From a virus, in the IMG/VR virus record IMGVR_UViG_3300022752_003244, positions 1-64,000 of that record: DNA of 64,000 bases; one strand, 5' to 3'. Shown here piece after piece: positions 51,794 to 60,916 of the stretch. A program made the position numbers and the translations under genes. The notes under the pieces are model-generated. The model was not told where the DNA came from and did not search any database. It worked only from the letters and a program-made list of their open reading frames with translations. The first letter of the stretch is position 1. Each line of letters opens with the position of its first letter.

Positions 51794-54700
51794 ATGGCAG
51801 GTGATTCAATAAAAGGAGACCAAAGTGGTAATATTTTAGTAGATTTCGATTATAACAATATTATACTTGTTGACCCTAATAAAATTAAAGACAGTAAAGG
51901 TAAAATATCTGAGAGATTGGTAGACCATGAAAATATGGTTATGTATGCTAATTTGGAAGCGGAATTGTTACCAAGAACTAAACTTAACGTTGGGTCGTCT
52001 CCGGATAAAATAAGAACAATATCTATTGCCAAACTTAATTTTTTAAAACCAAATAATGGGCGTGAATTTACAACACAATATTACGATGAACTAACCGGAA
52101 AGGGGACAACCCAAGGTAACGGTTCTAATCAAATTAATTCCACATATATACCCCCATCTAATGGGGAGAGAGGATATAATAGATTAGATGTGTCAAGTGA
52201 CGGAGGTCAAGGGTCGATAGATAATGGACTATTAGGAATAACCAGTATTAATGTTAAAATTTCGGGTTCGTTCATACCTACAGTAACAATGTCATTGGAG
52301 GACGTTCAAGGAAGGGCGTTGTTTCAATTAGGGGAAAATTCACCATACTCAGCATTTTTTCACCTACCGTATCCACCATTTTATTTAACTTTAAAAGGTT
52401 ATTTCGGGCAGGCCGTTAGATATCAGTTAAACCTAACAAAGTTTAATGCGAATTTTAACAGTATGGGGGGGAATTATCGAATAGATTTAGAATTTCAGGG
52501 ATACAAATATAATATACTAAATGAGATTACCATGGGTTTTGTTATGGGAACACCCCATATGTATTCGTCAAGGTTTGACATATCAAACTCAACATCTACC
52601 GCAACCCCATCAAGTTCTTTAAAGGCTCAGGCATCTCAGCAAAGTGAGATATCACAAAATAGTAGTAATAGTAAGCAAACGGTTGTAAAACAAATGTTCG
52701 TTGAAAAAGGTTATCAAAAAATATTGGAAGTTTATAATGAATACAAGGTAAAGGGATTGATTGACAAAAATGTTCCCGAACTAACTATTCAACAATTAAT
52801 GGATAAACTTCAAAAATTTGAAGATACAATAATGGATAATTTTAAAAAGGCGGATGTGCAACCTTTAACTGATATTCGAAATTATCAAGAAAAATTAAAA
52901 AATATTTATGGGATTGTTTATTCCGACCCCAATTCGTTTTTTTCTCAATATGTGAACCCAAAACCATTTATTGGTATTGATGGAACATATTATTATGCAT
53001 ATAAAGACGAGATTAAGGATGAAGATGAGGTTAAAGTATTTTCTAAAGTTACCGGGGATATAAGCAATTATAATAAAGTTTTAGATGAAAACCCAACGTT
53101 GGGTAAGAATGGTTCTAACCCAATTACGAATAAAATAACCGCATCTTGTTTGACGGCAACAACAACTCCGGATAAAATAGATTGGGAAAGAACCACAACC
53201 GAACAAGATGGTATTGTATCCCCAACGGTTTTTCAAGTCGAACAATTAATCTCAAGGTATAAGAATTTATTTAAACCAAAGGTTGTTGGAAGTGTTGGGG
53301 ATGTTGCAAAAAGTATTTTTAGTCAATCAGCACCGGGAGAAAAATATACTACAGCGGTTAATAAGGGACCATCAATAGTAATTGAAAAACCGTATTTTTT
53401 TGTGATTGACGGTAAAGACAGATTTAAGCAAATTGTTAATGAGATGAATGCAACTGCTAATAAAATATTGTCTGAATATGAAACTAAAATAACGAAAGAA
53501 TTAAGGGATAAAATTGAAGATAAAAAAACCGGATTAGGGTTTACACCTACGGTTAGAAATATTATTGCAATTATTATGGCGTCGGCGGAAGGTTTTATAA
53601 GACTTTTAGATGACGTGCATACGAAGGCTTGGAATGTCAGGTTAGACCCGGTTAGAAAATCTGCGATATTAAATAATACAAGTTCTGTGCCGAGCGTAGA
53701 AACAAAAAATGTAGTTCAAACAACTACAGAAAACTCTTCGAATTCTGGGTTATCTCAAATTCCGGTATTCCCTTGGCCGCAATATTTTGTGGAATCTCTT
53801 GACGAAAAAAATAAATATCAAATAAAATATCCGGGAGACCCATCTGAGATTAATAGGACTCAGGCTTATAACTATGACAAATGGCCCGAGGTTGAATTTG
53901 TTGAAGAGTTGATAAACGGTATTACAAAAACAAATCAAGCACCTTCAACACCAACCCCAAGTGATGTTGCAGAATTTACCCCATTACTTAATATTAATGC
54001 GATAGAGTTTCCGCAAAGTGATGTTATATATGCAAACAAACAAGAAATTAAATATTTTTATGAAATTTGGGAAAGACAATTTTTAACTTCTAGATATGAA
54101 AACTATGCTAGAATTACAGAAAAATCAGGTTCCGAGTTTGAAAATTTAATACAATTAATTAGTGATGTTGAATCTTCGAATATCTTAGATACCTTGGGTG
54201 TTAGCAATCCATCATTGAATATGAAGTTAAAAGAGTATGCGTTTAAGGCTGAAGATTATATTGAATCCCTTAAATCATTTTCAAGAGACGGGCATAGTGA
54301 TTCGTGGAAAAATTTTATAAAAGATATATTTGTAACTCCGTATATTAAAAGTATGACGGACCAACCAAACAAACTTTTAACCACTGAAAATTTGGGTAAA
54401 CAAACAACCTCAAAGGTTGATAGGTCTAAGTTAGATATTATCGTTAAATCTACATATACAAATAAACCAATAGTTTTAGATACGGTACCGTTTACAAATG
54501 AAGATTGGGTTAGTAAAAATGTTGTAGATGTACCAAATCAAAATTCTCTTTATAACACAACAAAAACTCTTTTAATAAACGAACAAACTAATATAATATC
54601 CGACTTTAACGATATTAATAATTACACAACAAATAGACCGGTTACTAATTTTTCGTATATGGAAGTTTCAAATCCATTGGCGATTGCAAATGCGTATTCA

Positions 54701-57700
54701 CCACAGAGTTTAACCAGTTTTATTAAAGATTTTTACTATAAAAGAACACCATCACAATTTGTGCCTAGTGAAGGGTTTTGTTATTTTACAACCCCTAAAA
54801 ACCAAAACGCAACAAACTTTGGGGCTCTGACACAAAATTTACCAATAAGGACAACAACATCAATGTTGAATACTCCGTTTTTTATAAATTCAATTGTTGA
54901 AGGTGTTGCCGCAGAAAAATCAGGTCTTGATTACCCATATTTGGAATCGTCGTATTTGTTTATAAATTCATTACCATTAATATCGTTAAGGGAGAGGTTA
55001 AAGACTAAGGGAACAAGTCTTAGTGATTTGGATTATATGTTTGCAAATCTTAAAAAGTTTGCGTCTATACATAAGTTACCGTATGCTTGGATATTAAAAA
55101 TCGGCTCTCTATGGTATAGATATAAGAATTTTATACAGACCGGTAATGATATACTTTCAAGTACTATATGGGCTGACACTGACTACAAAAAAAACTTTGA
55201 CCCCGTATCAAGTAATCCTCAAAAAAAATATATATTAACGGTTAACGGAAAAACCGGAACAACCATTCAACTTGAAGCGGTTACAACAAATGCAACCACA
55301 ATTCAAACAGGGTTTTTCCCCAAATTAATAGATGAGTTTAATTATTTTTATAGGGGTTATAATCTTTATAAAACATTTAGCGACCAAGAAATACAAGAAT
55401 CTATAAATGGTGGGTTAAAGTTATTTAATTTCACAAAATCAAATTTAAATCTAACTCAATTAGTTCCTCCATCAATAATTCCTACCACTTTGAATTTATT
55501 TACTTGGAGTGTGTTATTACCAGGTGATAACAAATACTATACATTACCATCATGGGGAGGAGACCAAAATCAAATTATTGATTCGATGGTTGAAAATAAT
55601 GGATTAGTTGCGGGTGCTTCGTTAATTGGAAATCCATCAGTTTATAATGGGTCAACAAGATTATTATGGAATGCGCCTAACTATGGTTACTTTGATAAGT
55701 CGCAAATTAAAAAACCAAACTACACTGATTATTTAAATAAAATTGATGGTAGTAGTGGTAATTTAAGTCCATTTGCGTTATTGAATAAAGATGAGTATAG
55801 TAAGATAGAAGATATTTTTTCGGTTTTTGATAAAAGTATGTTAGATACGTTTGAGACAGAGTTTTTGAATTTTTCTAAGTCGGCAAAAAACGCTCAGACT
55901 CTTGGAAAATCACAATCAATATTATTTAAAGACCCCGCAAATGCGTCAATAACGTTTACGAATTTCCAACTTCTTTTTAGAAATTTAATGACTTTGAGAA
56001 CTAAAAACAATAAAGAGTCTGAGGAACAATATTTTACAAATTCTATTACGGAGCAGTTTACAACATATAATAATATTATTGAAGATTTTTTAAATTATGA
56101 CGTAATATTGAAACTTGGTAATCCATCAAATTATGATAGGTTTATTTTTGATTCTGTGTTGTTACATCTTTCAGGAACTCCGTCTAGTTTTGTAACATAT
56201 TTGGAAACACCAGAAATATTTAAACCATATTTGGCCGGTACTTTACCAAGTGTAAATGGTGGTGTTACATTAAGAGCATCACAAGCATTAAGTGTCGCCA
56301 ATAATCAGGCGTGGAATGAGTTATATTTAAGTGTTGGATTTTCAACTATTAATGAGTTGGTGTATAAAGATAGCGGTTCATATATTACAGATTTTTTTAT
56401 TGATAATAACATAGAATTTACCGCGGACAATGTTAAAAAATTGGCATCAATTATTAAAATTTATGCAACACAAAAATTAGTGGATTCCAAAATGAATTCT
56501 TCTAAATTTTTTAAACTATTAAATGATTATTTTAAAAGTTGTAATAAATTACAAAATGATTCCTTAAATAGAGTATTAACAAAAATAAGAAAAACTTTAC
56601 CGAACTACTCTGAAGCTCCCGAAAAGACGATAAATTCTTCAGTATCTGGTAATCAACCAAAAGTTGATATATGGGAAAATCTAAAGGCATTAAATGACAA
56701 GTGGATTGCAGGTGGTGATTTTACAAGTAAAACTTTTTTGGAAGATATTTTAATGCTAGATAAAGCGAGTAGAAATGTTGGGGATACATTATATATTGAT
56801 ATTTTTTCATTAAGAGATTTTTTATCTGAAAAAAGTAATATTGGTGCAATGTCGGTATATTCGTGTATTGCGAATATACTAATTTTTAATAAGTTTACAA
56901 TAATGAATCTACCCTCATATGTTAATTTTTATAATAAACAAGATGTGGATGGAACCGACCAAGTTAAGTTAGAGTCAACTTCAAAATTTGCGGATAATAT
57001 GTGGGGTACTTTTTTAGGTGTTGATTATAGAGAATCAGGACCAAAACTTGTTTGTTTTTTTACAGGAACACCATCTAGGTATTTAGATTTAGATGAATCT
57101 AAAAATTTCTTATTTAGAAGTGATGGGATACAATTAGATAAAAGTAATCCATTAAATGAGAGTCAAGAAGGAAAAAAAGATTATGCGTTATCTAATAGGT
57201 GTGTAGGTTTTAATGTTGACATTGGAATAAGAAATCAAAATGTGTTTCACTCCTTCAATGTTTCACAAGCGGCCGGTAAAGGGACATCAGAGTCAATATC
57301 TACGTTATACAATATGATGCAGCAGGCGGGCGGTAGAAATACTTCAACCCAAAATGTTAGTTTATATAATTATTACTCTCAAAGAAGTTATGGGTGTGAA
57401 GTTGTTGGTTTTGGAAATGCGATGATACAACCGACAATGTATTTTAATTTAAAACACGTTCCAATGTTTAATGGGCCGTATTTTATTACAGATGTGAGTC
57501 ATGTTATAACTCCGGGAACCTTCCAAACATCTTTTAACGGAACAAGACAAGGGGTTTATGATTTACCGTCAATCGATACGTACTTGCAAAGTATTAATCA
57601 AAATCTTTTAACTAAATTAGAACAATTGGTTAAAAATAGTAATGAAGAAACTCAAACATCAAATTCTTCCGGATTACAAAATAATGCGGGACAAACAATC

Positions 57701-58738
57701 CAATCTTCAAGTAATGCTCCGGACACTGAAAATAGTTGTAAACCGGACACGTCATATACAACATATGTGGTTACCGCATCTACTGCTAATAGTATTAATC
57801 AAAATAATTTAACACAGGCAATAAAGAGAGCTGGTGTTAGTAATGAGTTAGGTGCTGCAATCTTTATATTATGTTACTTGAGAACATATAAAGAAAATGT
57901 GTTTAATGGTTATAACAATAACTATTCAATGGTAACCCTTGACAAAAAATATCAAACCACATTAGATTCCAATCCGGGATTTGTTAATAAAACTTATTGT
58001 TGTATATCAAGCAAGGCAATATCTACAACCAAGTCAATTGCAATTATTAATTTTAAAACTTTAGATTTGTTTGTTGGTTTTATGAAATCAATTTTACAAC
58101 CCAAAATTAATCAAATTAAGGACATGGGTATCTATAAATTTTATTATTGTAGTGAATGGCAGGACAATTTTATTACAGTTGAAAATTTCAATGCGGGTAA
58201 AGATACTACGTATAAAAAAACACTTGATGATATTAATTCGGCATTATCACTTATTAAAGACCCATTGACTGGATTTGATTTAGGAAGTGAAACGGATATT
58301 AAAAAATTTGTTTATGGTAAGAGTTATACTCCCACTCCAACACCTACACCGTCACAAGTTGTAAATCCTACACCACAAAATGTTGTAAGTACACTAACAA
58401 TAGAAAGAATAAAGGCGGGTAATAACGACACTAAAATAACATTTAAAGTTGCTAGTAATGTTGGAAAGTGGAAAATATCTGATATAAAATTCAATTTACC
58501 ATCTAACTCGCCTGTAGGTATTCGGGATGGCTCAACAGGAAGTAGAGTAACTGACGAACAGTGGTATGTTAATCCATATGGATTGGTGGTTCAATTAAAT
58601 CCAACAAATCGTTTATTGTCCGGAAGTTATAATTTTTCATTCCAAGTAACCGTTATACCAATAACAAGTAATGGAGACCCCGATACTACAAGGTCGACAA
58701 AATATGAAATAATTACAAGTAACGTTGTAATTCCATAA
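51794..58738 (+). CDS. Giant 2314-aa baseplate/spike protein
   Basis: The largest gene in the window. Residues 150-260 (GLLGITSINVKISGSFIPTV, LGENSPYSAFFHLPYPPFYL, GYFGQAVRYQLNLTKF; partly quoted) look like a conserved beta-rich head of large baseplate proteins. The middle is Asn/Lys-rich with coiled segments (320-370, 540-580). About residues 1900-1960 contain a VFHSFNVSQAAGKGTS segment, and residues 2012-2165 form a compact Cys-containing alpha/beta region (AIKRAGVSNELGAAIFILCY, then NNNYSMVTLDKKY) that faintly recalls lysozyme or glucosaminidase folds. A T-P repeat linker (2179-2188) precedes a C-terminal beta-sandwich. Probable baseplate hub or spike; the exact role is unknown. Confidence 0.55.
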   Translation: MAGDSIKGDQSGNILVDFDYNNIILVDPNKIKDSKGKISERLVDHENMVMYANLEAELLPRTKLNVGSSPDKIRTISIAKLNFLKPNNGREFTTQYYDELTGKGTTQGNGSNQINSTYIPPSNGERGYNRLDVSSDGGQGSIDNGLLGITSINVKISGSFIPTVTMSLEDVQGRALFQLGENSPYSAFFHLPYPPFYLTLKGYFGQAVRYQLNLTKFNANFNSMGGNYRIDLEFQGYKYNILNEITMGFVMGTPHMYSSRFDISNSTSTATPSSSLKAQASQQSEISQNSSNSKQTVVKQMFVEKGYQKILEVYNEYKVKGLIDKNVPELTIQQLMDKLQKFEDTIMDNFKKADVQPLTDIRNYQEKLKNIYGIVYSDPNSFFSQYVNPKPFIGIDGTYYYAYKDEIKDEDEVKVFSKVTGDISNYNKVLDENPTLGKNGSNPITNKITASCLTATTTPDKIDWERTTTEQDGIVSPTVFQVEQLISRYKNLFKPKVVGSVGDVAKSIFSQSAPGEKYTTAVNKGPSIVIEKPYFFVIDGKDRFKQIVNEMNATANKILSEYETKITKELRDKIEDKKTGLGFTPTVRNIIAIIMASAEGFIRLLDDVHTKAWNVRLDPVRKSAILNNTSSVPSVETKNVVQTTTENSSNSGLSQIPVFPWPQYFVESLDEKNKYQIKYPGDPSEINRTQAYNYDKWPEVEFVEELINGITKTNQAPSTPTPSDVAEFTPLLNINAIEFPQSDVIYANKQEIKYFYEIWERQFLTSRYENYARITEKSGSEFENLIQLISDVESSNILDTLGVSNPSLNMKLKEYAFKAEDYIESLKSFSRDGHSDSWKNFIKDIFVTPYIKSMTDQPNKLLTTENLGKQTTSKVDRSKLDIIVKSTYTNKPIVLDTVPFTNEDWVSKNVVDVPNQNSLYNTTKTLLINEQTNIISDFNDINNYTTNRPVTNFSYMEVSNPLAIANAYSPQSLTSFIKDFYYKRTPSQFVPSEGFCYFTTPKNQNATNFGALTQNLPIRTTTSMLNTPFFINSIVEGVAAEKSGLDYPYLESSYLFINSLPLISLRERLKTKGTSLSDLDYMFANLKKFASIHKLPYAWILKIGSLWYRYKNFIQTGNDILSSTIWADTDYKKNFDPVSSNPQKKYILTVNGKTGTTIQLEAVTTNATTIQTGFFPKLIDEFNYFYRGYNLYKTFSDQEIQESINGGLKLFNFTKSNLNLTQLVPPSIIPTTLNLFTWSVLLPGDNKYYTLPSWGGDQNQIIDSMVENNGLVAGASLIGNPSVYNGSTRLLWNAPNYGYFDKSQIKKPNYTDYLNKIDGSSGNLSPFALLNKDEYSKIEDIFSVFDKSMLDTFETEFLNFSKSAKNAQTLGKSQSILFKDPANASITFTNFQLLFRNLMTLRTKNNKESEEQYFTNSITEQFTTYNNIIEDFLNYDVILKLGNPSNYDRFIFDSVLLHLSGTPSSFVTYLETPEIFKPYLAGTLPSVNGGVTLRASQALSVANNQAWNELYLSVGFSTINELVYKDSGSYITDFFIDNNIEFTADNVKKLASIIKIYATQKLVDSKMNSSKFFKLLNDYFKSCNKLQNDSLNRVLTKIRKTLPNYSEAPEKTINSSVSGNQPKVDIWENLKALNDKWIAGGDFTSKTFLEDILMLDKASRNVGDTLYIDIFSLRDFLSEKSNIGAMSVYSCIANILIFNKFTIMNLPSYVNFYNKQDVDGTDQVKLESTSKFADNMWGTFLGVDYRESGPKLVCFFTGTPSRYLDLDESKNFLFRSDGIQLDKSNPLNESQEGKKDYALSNRCVGFNVDIGIRNQNVFHSFNVSQAAGKGTSESISTLYNMMQQAGGRNTSTQNVSLYNYYSQRSYGCEVVGFGNAMIQPTMYFNLKHVPMFNGPYFITDVSHVITPGTFQTSFNGTRQGVYDLPSIDTYLQSINQNLLTKLEQLVKNSNEETQTSNSSGLQNNAGQTIQSSSNAPDTENSCKPDTSYTTYVVTASTANSINQNNLTQAIKRAGVSNELGAAIFILCYLRTYKENVFNGYNNNYSMVTLDKKYQTTLDSNPGFVNKTYCCISSKAISTTKSIAIINFKTLDLFVGFMKSILQPKINQIKDMGIYKFYYCSEWQDNFITVENFNAGKDTTYKKTLDDINSALSLIKDPLTGFDLGSETDIKKFVYGKSYTPTPTPTPSQVVNPTPQNVVSTLTIERIKAGNNDTKITFKVASNVGKWKISDIKFNLPSNSPVGIRDGSTGSRVTDEQWYVNPYGLVVQLNPTNRLLSGSYNFSFQVTVIPITSNGDPDTTRSTKYEIITSNVVIP

Positions 58739-58746
58739 AACTTTGA

Positions 58747-58753
58747 TATTTAT
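58747..58753 (+). promoter_or_regulatory. TATTTAT promoter motif
   Basis: TTTGATATTTATAAATAAAAC, with the core ending 16 bases before the ATG at 58770. It also contains TATAAATA (58751-58758), identical to the T4 late octamer. Confidence 0.5.
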
Positions 58754-58769
58754 AAATAAAACATATAAT

Positions 58770-58994
58770 ATGGACTTAACATCAAAATTAAACAACTATC
58801 TTGGAAAACAGGGACAATACTCAGAACAATCTATGGGTAATGGAACAAAAGAAGTTTGTGATTTAGAAACAGGAGATTGTTACGTTGTTAGAGAAAAAGA
58901 CGGACTTATTGAAAGAGCCGGACATCAAACAACTGTAAATAGACAAGTAAAAGTAGAAACCGTAAGAGGTATAAAACAATTATTAAACGATTAA
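58770..58994 (+). CDS. Hypothetical 74-aa protein
   Basis: I start at the ATG at 58770; the frame is open from a TTG at 58743, but that part covers the TATTTAT motif. The protein starts DLTSKLNNYLGKQGQYSEQS and has a central CDLETGDCYVVREKDGLIER (partly quoted) with two Cys residues spaced by six, and a basic C-terminus (VNRQVKVETVRGIKQLLND). No family is recognised. It lies 5 bases before the Pro-rich gene and after the giant baseplate gene, so a small virion or scaffold factor is likely. Confidence 0.6.
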   Translation: MDLTSKLNNYLGKQGQYSEQSMGNGTKEVCDLETGDCYVVREKDGLIERAGHQTTVNRQVKVETVRGIKQLLND

Positions 58995-58999
58995 TTAAA

Positions 59000-59659
59000 A
59001 TGGCAATTGATAAGAAGATTCTTAGAGAAATAGAAAGATATAGAAGTATTAATAAATATATTATGGAGCAAGATGCTCCTCCGCCACCTCCTCCACCTGC
59101 GGAAGGGGATGCGGGTGCACCACCACCTTCACCTGAACCGGGAGGAGATGCGGGAGCACCACCACCTGCGGGAGGTGCCGATGCGGAGGCACAACCAATT
59201 GACGTTTCTGCGGATGATGAAGTTGAAAAAATTGATAATAAGGGAAAATCCGAAGAAGGGGAGGATGATACTGAAGAGTTAGAGATAACTGATTTAGTTA
59301 CATCACAGGAAAATATTGAAAAAAAGCAAGAAGAATATTTTAATAATTTATTTTCACAATTATCTAACTTGGAATCCAAGTTGGTTGATATGGACCAAAT
59401 TGTTGCCAAACTTAATAGTTTGGAGAACAAGATTGAGAAGTATAGAGAAAAAACACCACAAGAGAAATTGGAATTAAGGAGTTATGATTCATATCCTTTT
59501 AATCAAAAGTTATCTGATTTTTTTACAGATAAACAAGCTGATATGGAAAAAACAGGAAAAAATGAATATGTTTTAACTACTGATGATATAACAGATATTT
59601 CAGACGGTGAGATTAAAAATACTTTTTCACCAAACGATGAAGACGAAACTACGATGTAA
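59000..59659 (+). CDS. Pro/Gly/Ala-rich coiled-coil protein, possibly virion-internal
   Basis: A 219-residue protein. The N-terminus is helical and basic (IDKKILREIERYRSINKYIM), then comes a PPPPPPP and GDAGAPPP-rich acidic linker (26-75), followed by a long acidic, helical stretch. Residues 110-150 (NIEKKQEEYFNNLFSQLSN, LESKLVDMDQIVAKLNSLEN) form a probable coiled coil, and the last 50 residues are acidic. The N-terminal peptide with a flexible linker is similar to phage internal or scaffold proteins that lose their N-terminus during maturation. No enzyme motif is seen. It ends the baseplate unit before a strong terminator. Confidence 0.6.
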   Translation: MAIDKKILREIERYRSINKYIMEQDAPPPPPPPAEGDAGAPPPSPEPGGDAGAPPPAGGADAEAQPIDVSADDEVEKIDNKGKSEEGEDDTEELEITDLVTSQENIEKKQEEYFNNLFSQLSNLESKLVDMDQIVAKLNSLENKIEKYREKTPQEKLELRSYDSYPFNQKLSDFFTDKQADMEKTGKNEYVLTTDDITDISDGEIKNTFSPNDEDETTM

Positions 59660-59685
59660 TTATTAAATTTTTAAAAATATATATT

Positions 59686-59717
59686 TGGATATCACAAATC
59701 GTGATATCCATTTTTAT
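59686..59717 (+). terminator. Intrinsic terminator between virion and replication genes
   Basis: GGATATCAC (59687-59695) pairs perfectly with GTGATATCC (59701-59709), loop AAATC, then a T run. It separates the baseplate unit from the SSB unit, which starts 4 bases later with a host-type promoter. Confidence 0.9.
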
Positions 59718-59720
59718 TTA

Positions 59721-59752
59721 TTTGACATAAGCAAAAACTATTACTATACTTG
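59721..59752 (+). promoter_or_regulatory. Host-type promoter of the SSB gene
   Basis: TTTGACA starting at 59721, 20 bases after its TTTG, then TATACTTG (59745-59752), one base off the Bacteroidota TAnnTTTG box. About 33 bases of unstructured A/T-rich leader follow before the ATG. TATAAATA at 59756-59763 adds a possible phage-type promoter. The combination suits early and continuing expression of SSB. Confidence 0.6.
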
Positions 59753-59784
59753 TAATATAAATAAACAATTAAAATTAAACAACT

Positions 59785-60636
59785 ATGATGAGTGCACTCG
59801 ACGCCGTATTGGCACAGTATGAAAAAAATCAAAGTTCTGGCGGAGCCCAAAACAAGATGTCGCAAGACGAAAGAATGAAAAAGTATTTTGCTTTGTTATT
59901 AGGAGACAAAGAAAAATCAGGACAAAGAAGAATTAGAATCCTACCAACACCCGATGGTTCTTCACCATTTAAAGAGGCTTGGTACCATGAAATCCAAGTT
60001 GGAGGTCAATGGCAAAAATTCTTTGACCCGGGAAAGAATGACAACGAACGTTCACCACTAAATGAGGTTTACGAAGAATTAAATTCTACGGGTAAAGAAT
60101 CTGATAAAGAATTAGCAAAACAATACAAATCTCGTAAATTCTACATTGTTAAAGTTATTGACAGAGACAAAGAAGAAGACGGACCAAAGTTTTGGAGATT
60201 CAAACACAACTATAAGAATGATGGTATTCTTGATAAAATCATTCCTATTTGGAAGAACAAGGGTGATGTAACAGATGCTGAAAAGGGTCGTGATTTGATT
60301 ATTGAATTAACAAAATCAAAGACAGGTAAAGGTAAAGAGTATACTTCGGTATCTACCATTATGTATGACGACGTTCAACCACTTTCGGAGGATAAAGACC
60401 AAATGAAAGAGTGGATGAGTGATGAGTTAACTTGGAGAGATGTCTATTCTAAAAAACCTGTTGAGTATTTGGAGGCAATCGCACAAGGAAAAACACCGAA
60501 ATGGGATAATGACAAAGGTGGTTATGTGTATGGAGATAGTGAAGAATCTACTACAACTATTGGTGGTGGTTCAAAATCTAAATCTTATGTTGACCCTCAA
60601 ATGGATTCTGAGGTTGACACAGAGTTACCATTCTAA
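59785..60636 (+). CDS. Single-stranded DNA-binding protein (gp32-like)
   Basis: A 283-residue protein with the gp32 organisation: a basic, Met/Lys-rich N-terminal arm (ALDAVLAQYEKNQSSGG), an OB-fold core (RRIRILPTPDGSSPFKEAWY, 49-68; FWRFKHNYKN; VSTIMYDDVQPL), and an acidic C-terminal tail. The tail ends SEVDTELPF (275-283). No Cys is present anywhere, so the zinc site of T4 gp32 is lost. It coats ssDNA in replication and recombination and usually interacts with UvsX (61880) and the helicase. The start could also be the second Met at 59788. Confidence 0.88.
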   Translation: MMSALDAVLAQYEKNQSSGGAQNKMSQDERMKKYFALLLGDKEKSGQRRIRILPTPDGSSPFKEAWYHEIQVGGQWQKFFDPGKNDNERSPLNEVYEELNSTGKESDKELAKQYKSRKFYIVKVIDRDKEEDGPKFWRFKHNYKNDGILDKIIPIWKNKGDVTDAEKGRDLIIELTKSKTGKGKEYTSVSTIMYDDVQPLSEDKDQMKEWMSDELTWRDVYSKKPVEYLEAIAQGKTPKWDNDKGGYVYGDSEESTTTIGGGSKSKSYVDPQMDSEVDTELPF

Positions 60637-60651
60637 TTAAACTTAAACTTT

Positions 60652-60681
60652 AAGGGTGGGGATAAAACCTCACCCTTTTTT
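60652..60681 (+). terminator. Intrinsic terminator after the SSB gene
   Basis: AAGGGTGGGG (60652-60661) pairs with CCTCACCCTT (60668-60677; one G-U), loop ATAAAA, followed by T's to 60681. Confidence 0.9.
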
Positions 60682-60694
60682 AATCGTTAAATTT

Positions 60695-60916
60695 ATGACT
60701 TACAAATTAAAAACAGAACCCGAGATTGTTTACTATATGGAAACGAAAGAGTGTACCATAGAGGATGAAAATGGGGTTCAACACGAAATAAGGATTAGCG
60801 AACATAGTAAAGGAGGTGACTTTTTTATACTTGAAGAAGGTATATGGAAAGAAATAATAGATAAAGAATTAATGACTTGGATTGTTGAAGATTTACCTAA
60901 CGAAGAAATACAATAA
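60695..60916 (+). CDS. Hypothetical 73-aa protein
   Basis: I start at the ATG at 60695; the open frame begins at a GTG in the SSB terminator, which cannot be real. The protein is small, acidic and beta-rich: TYKLKTEPEIVYYMETKECT, IRISEHSKGGDFFILEEG (partly quoted), then IDKELMTWIVEDLPNE. No family is recognised. It is coupled to the following glycosyltransferase gene by TAATG, so the two probably function together. Confidence 0.6.
   Translation: MTYKLKTEPEIVYYMETKECTIEDENGVQHEIRISEHSKGGDFFILEEGIWKEIIDKELMTWIVEDLPNEEIQ

Noticed and set aside
60656-60694. Start at the GTG at 60656 for the 73-aa protein
   Set aside because: The codons fall in the terminator of the SSB gene; the ATG at 60695 has a normal context.
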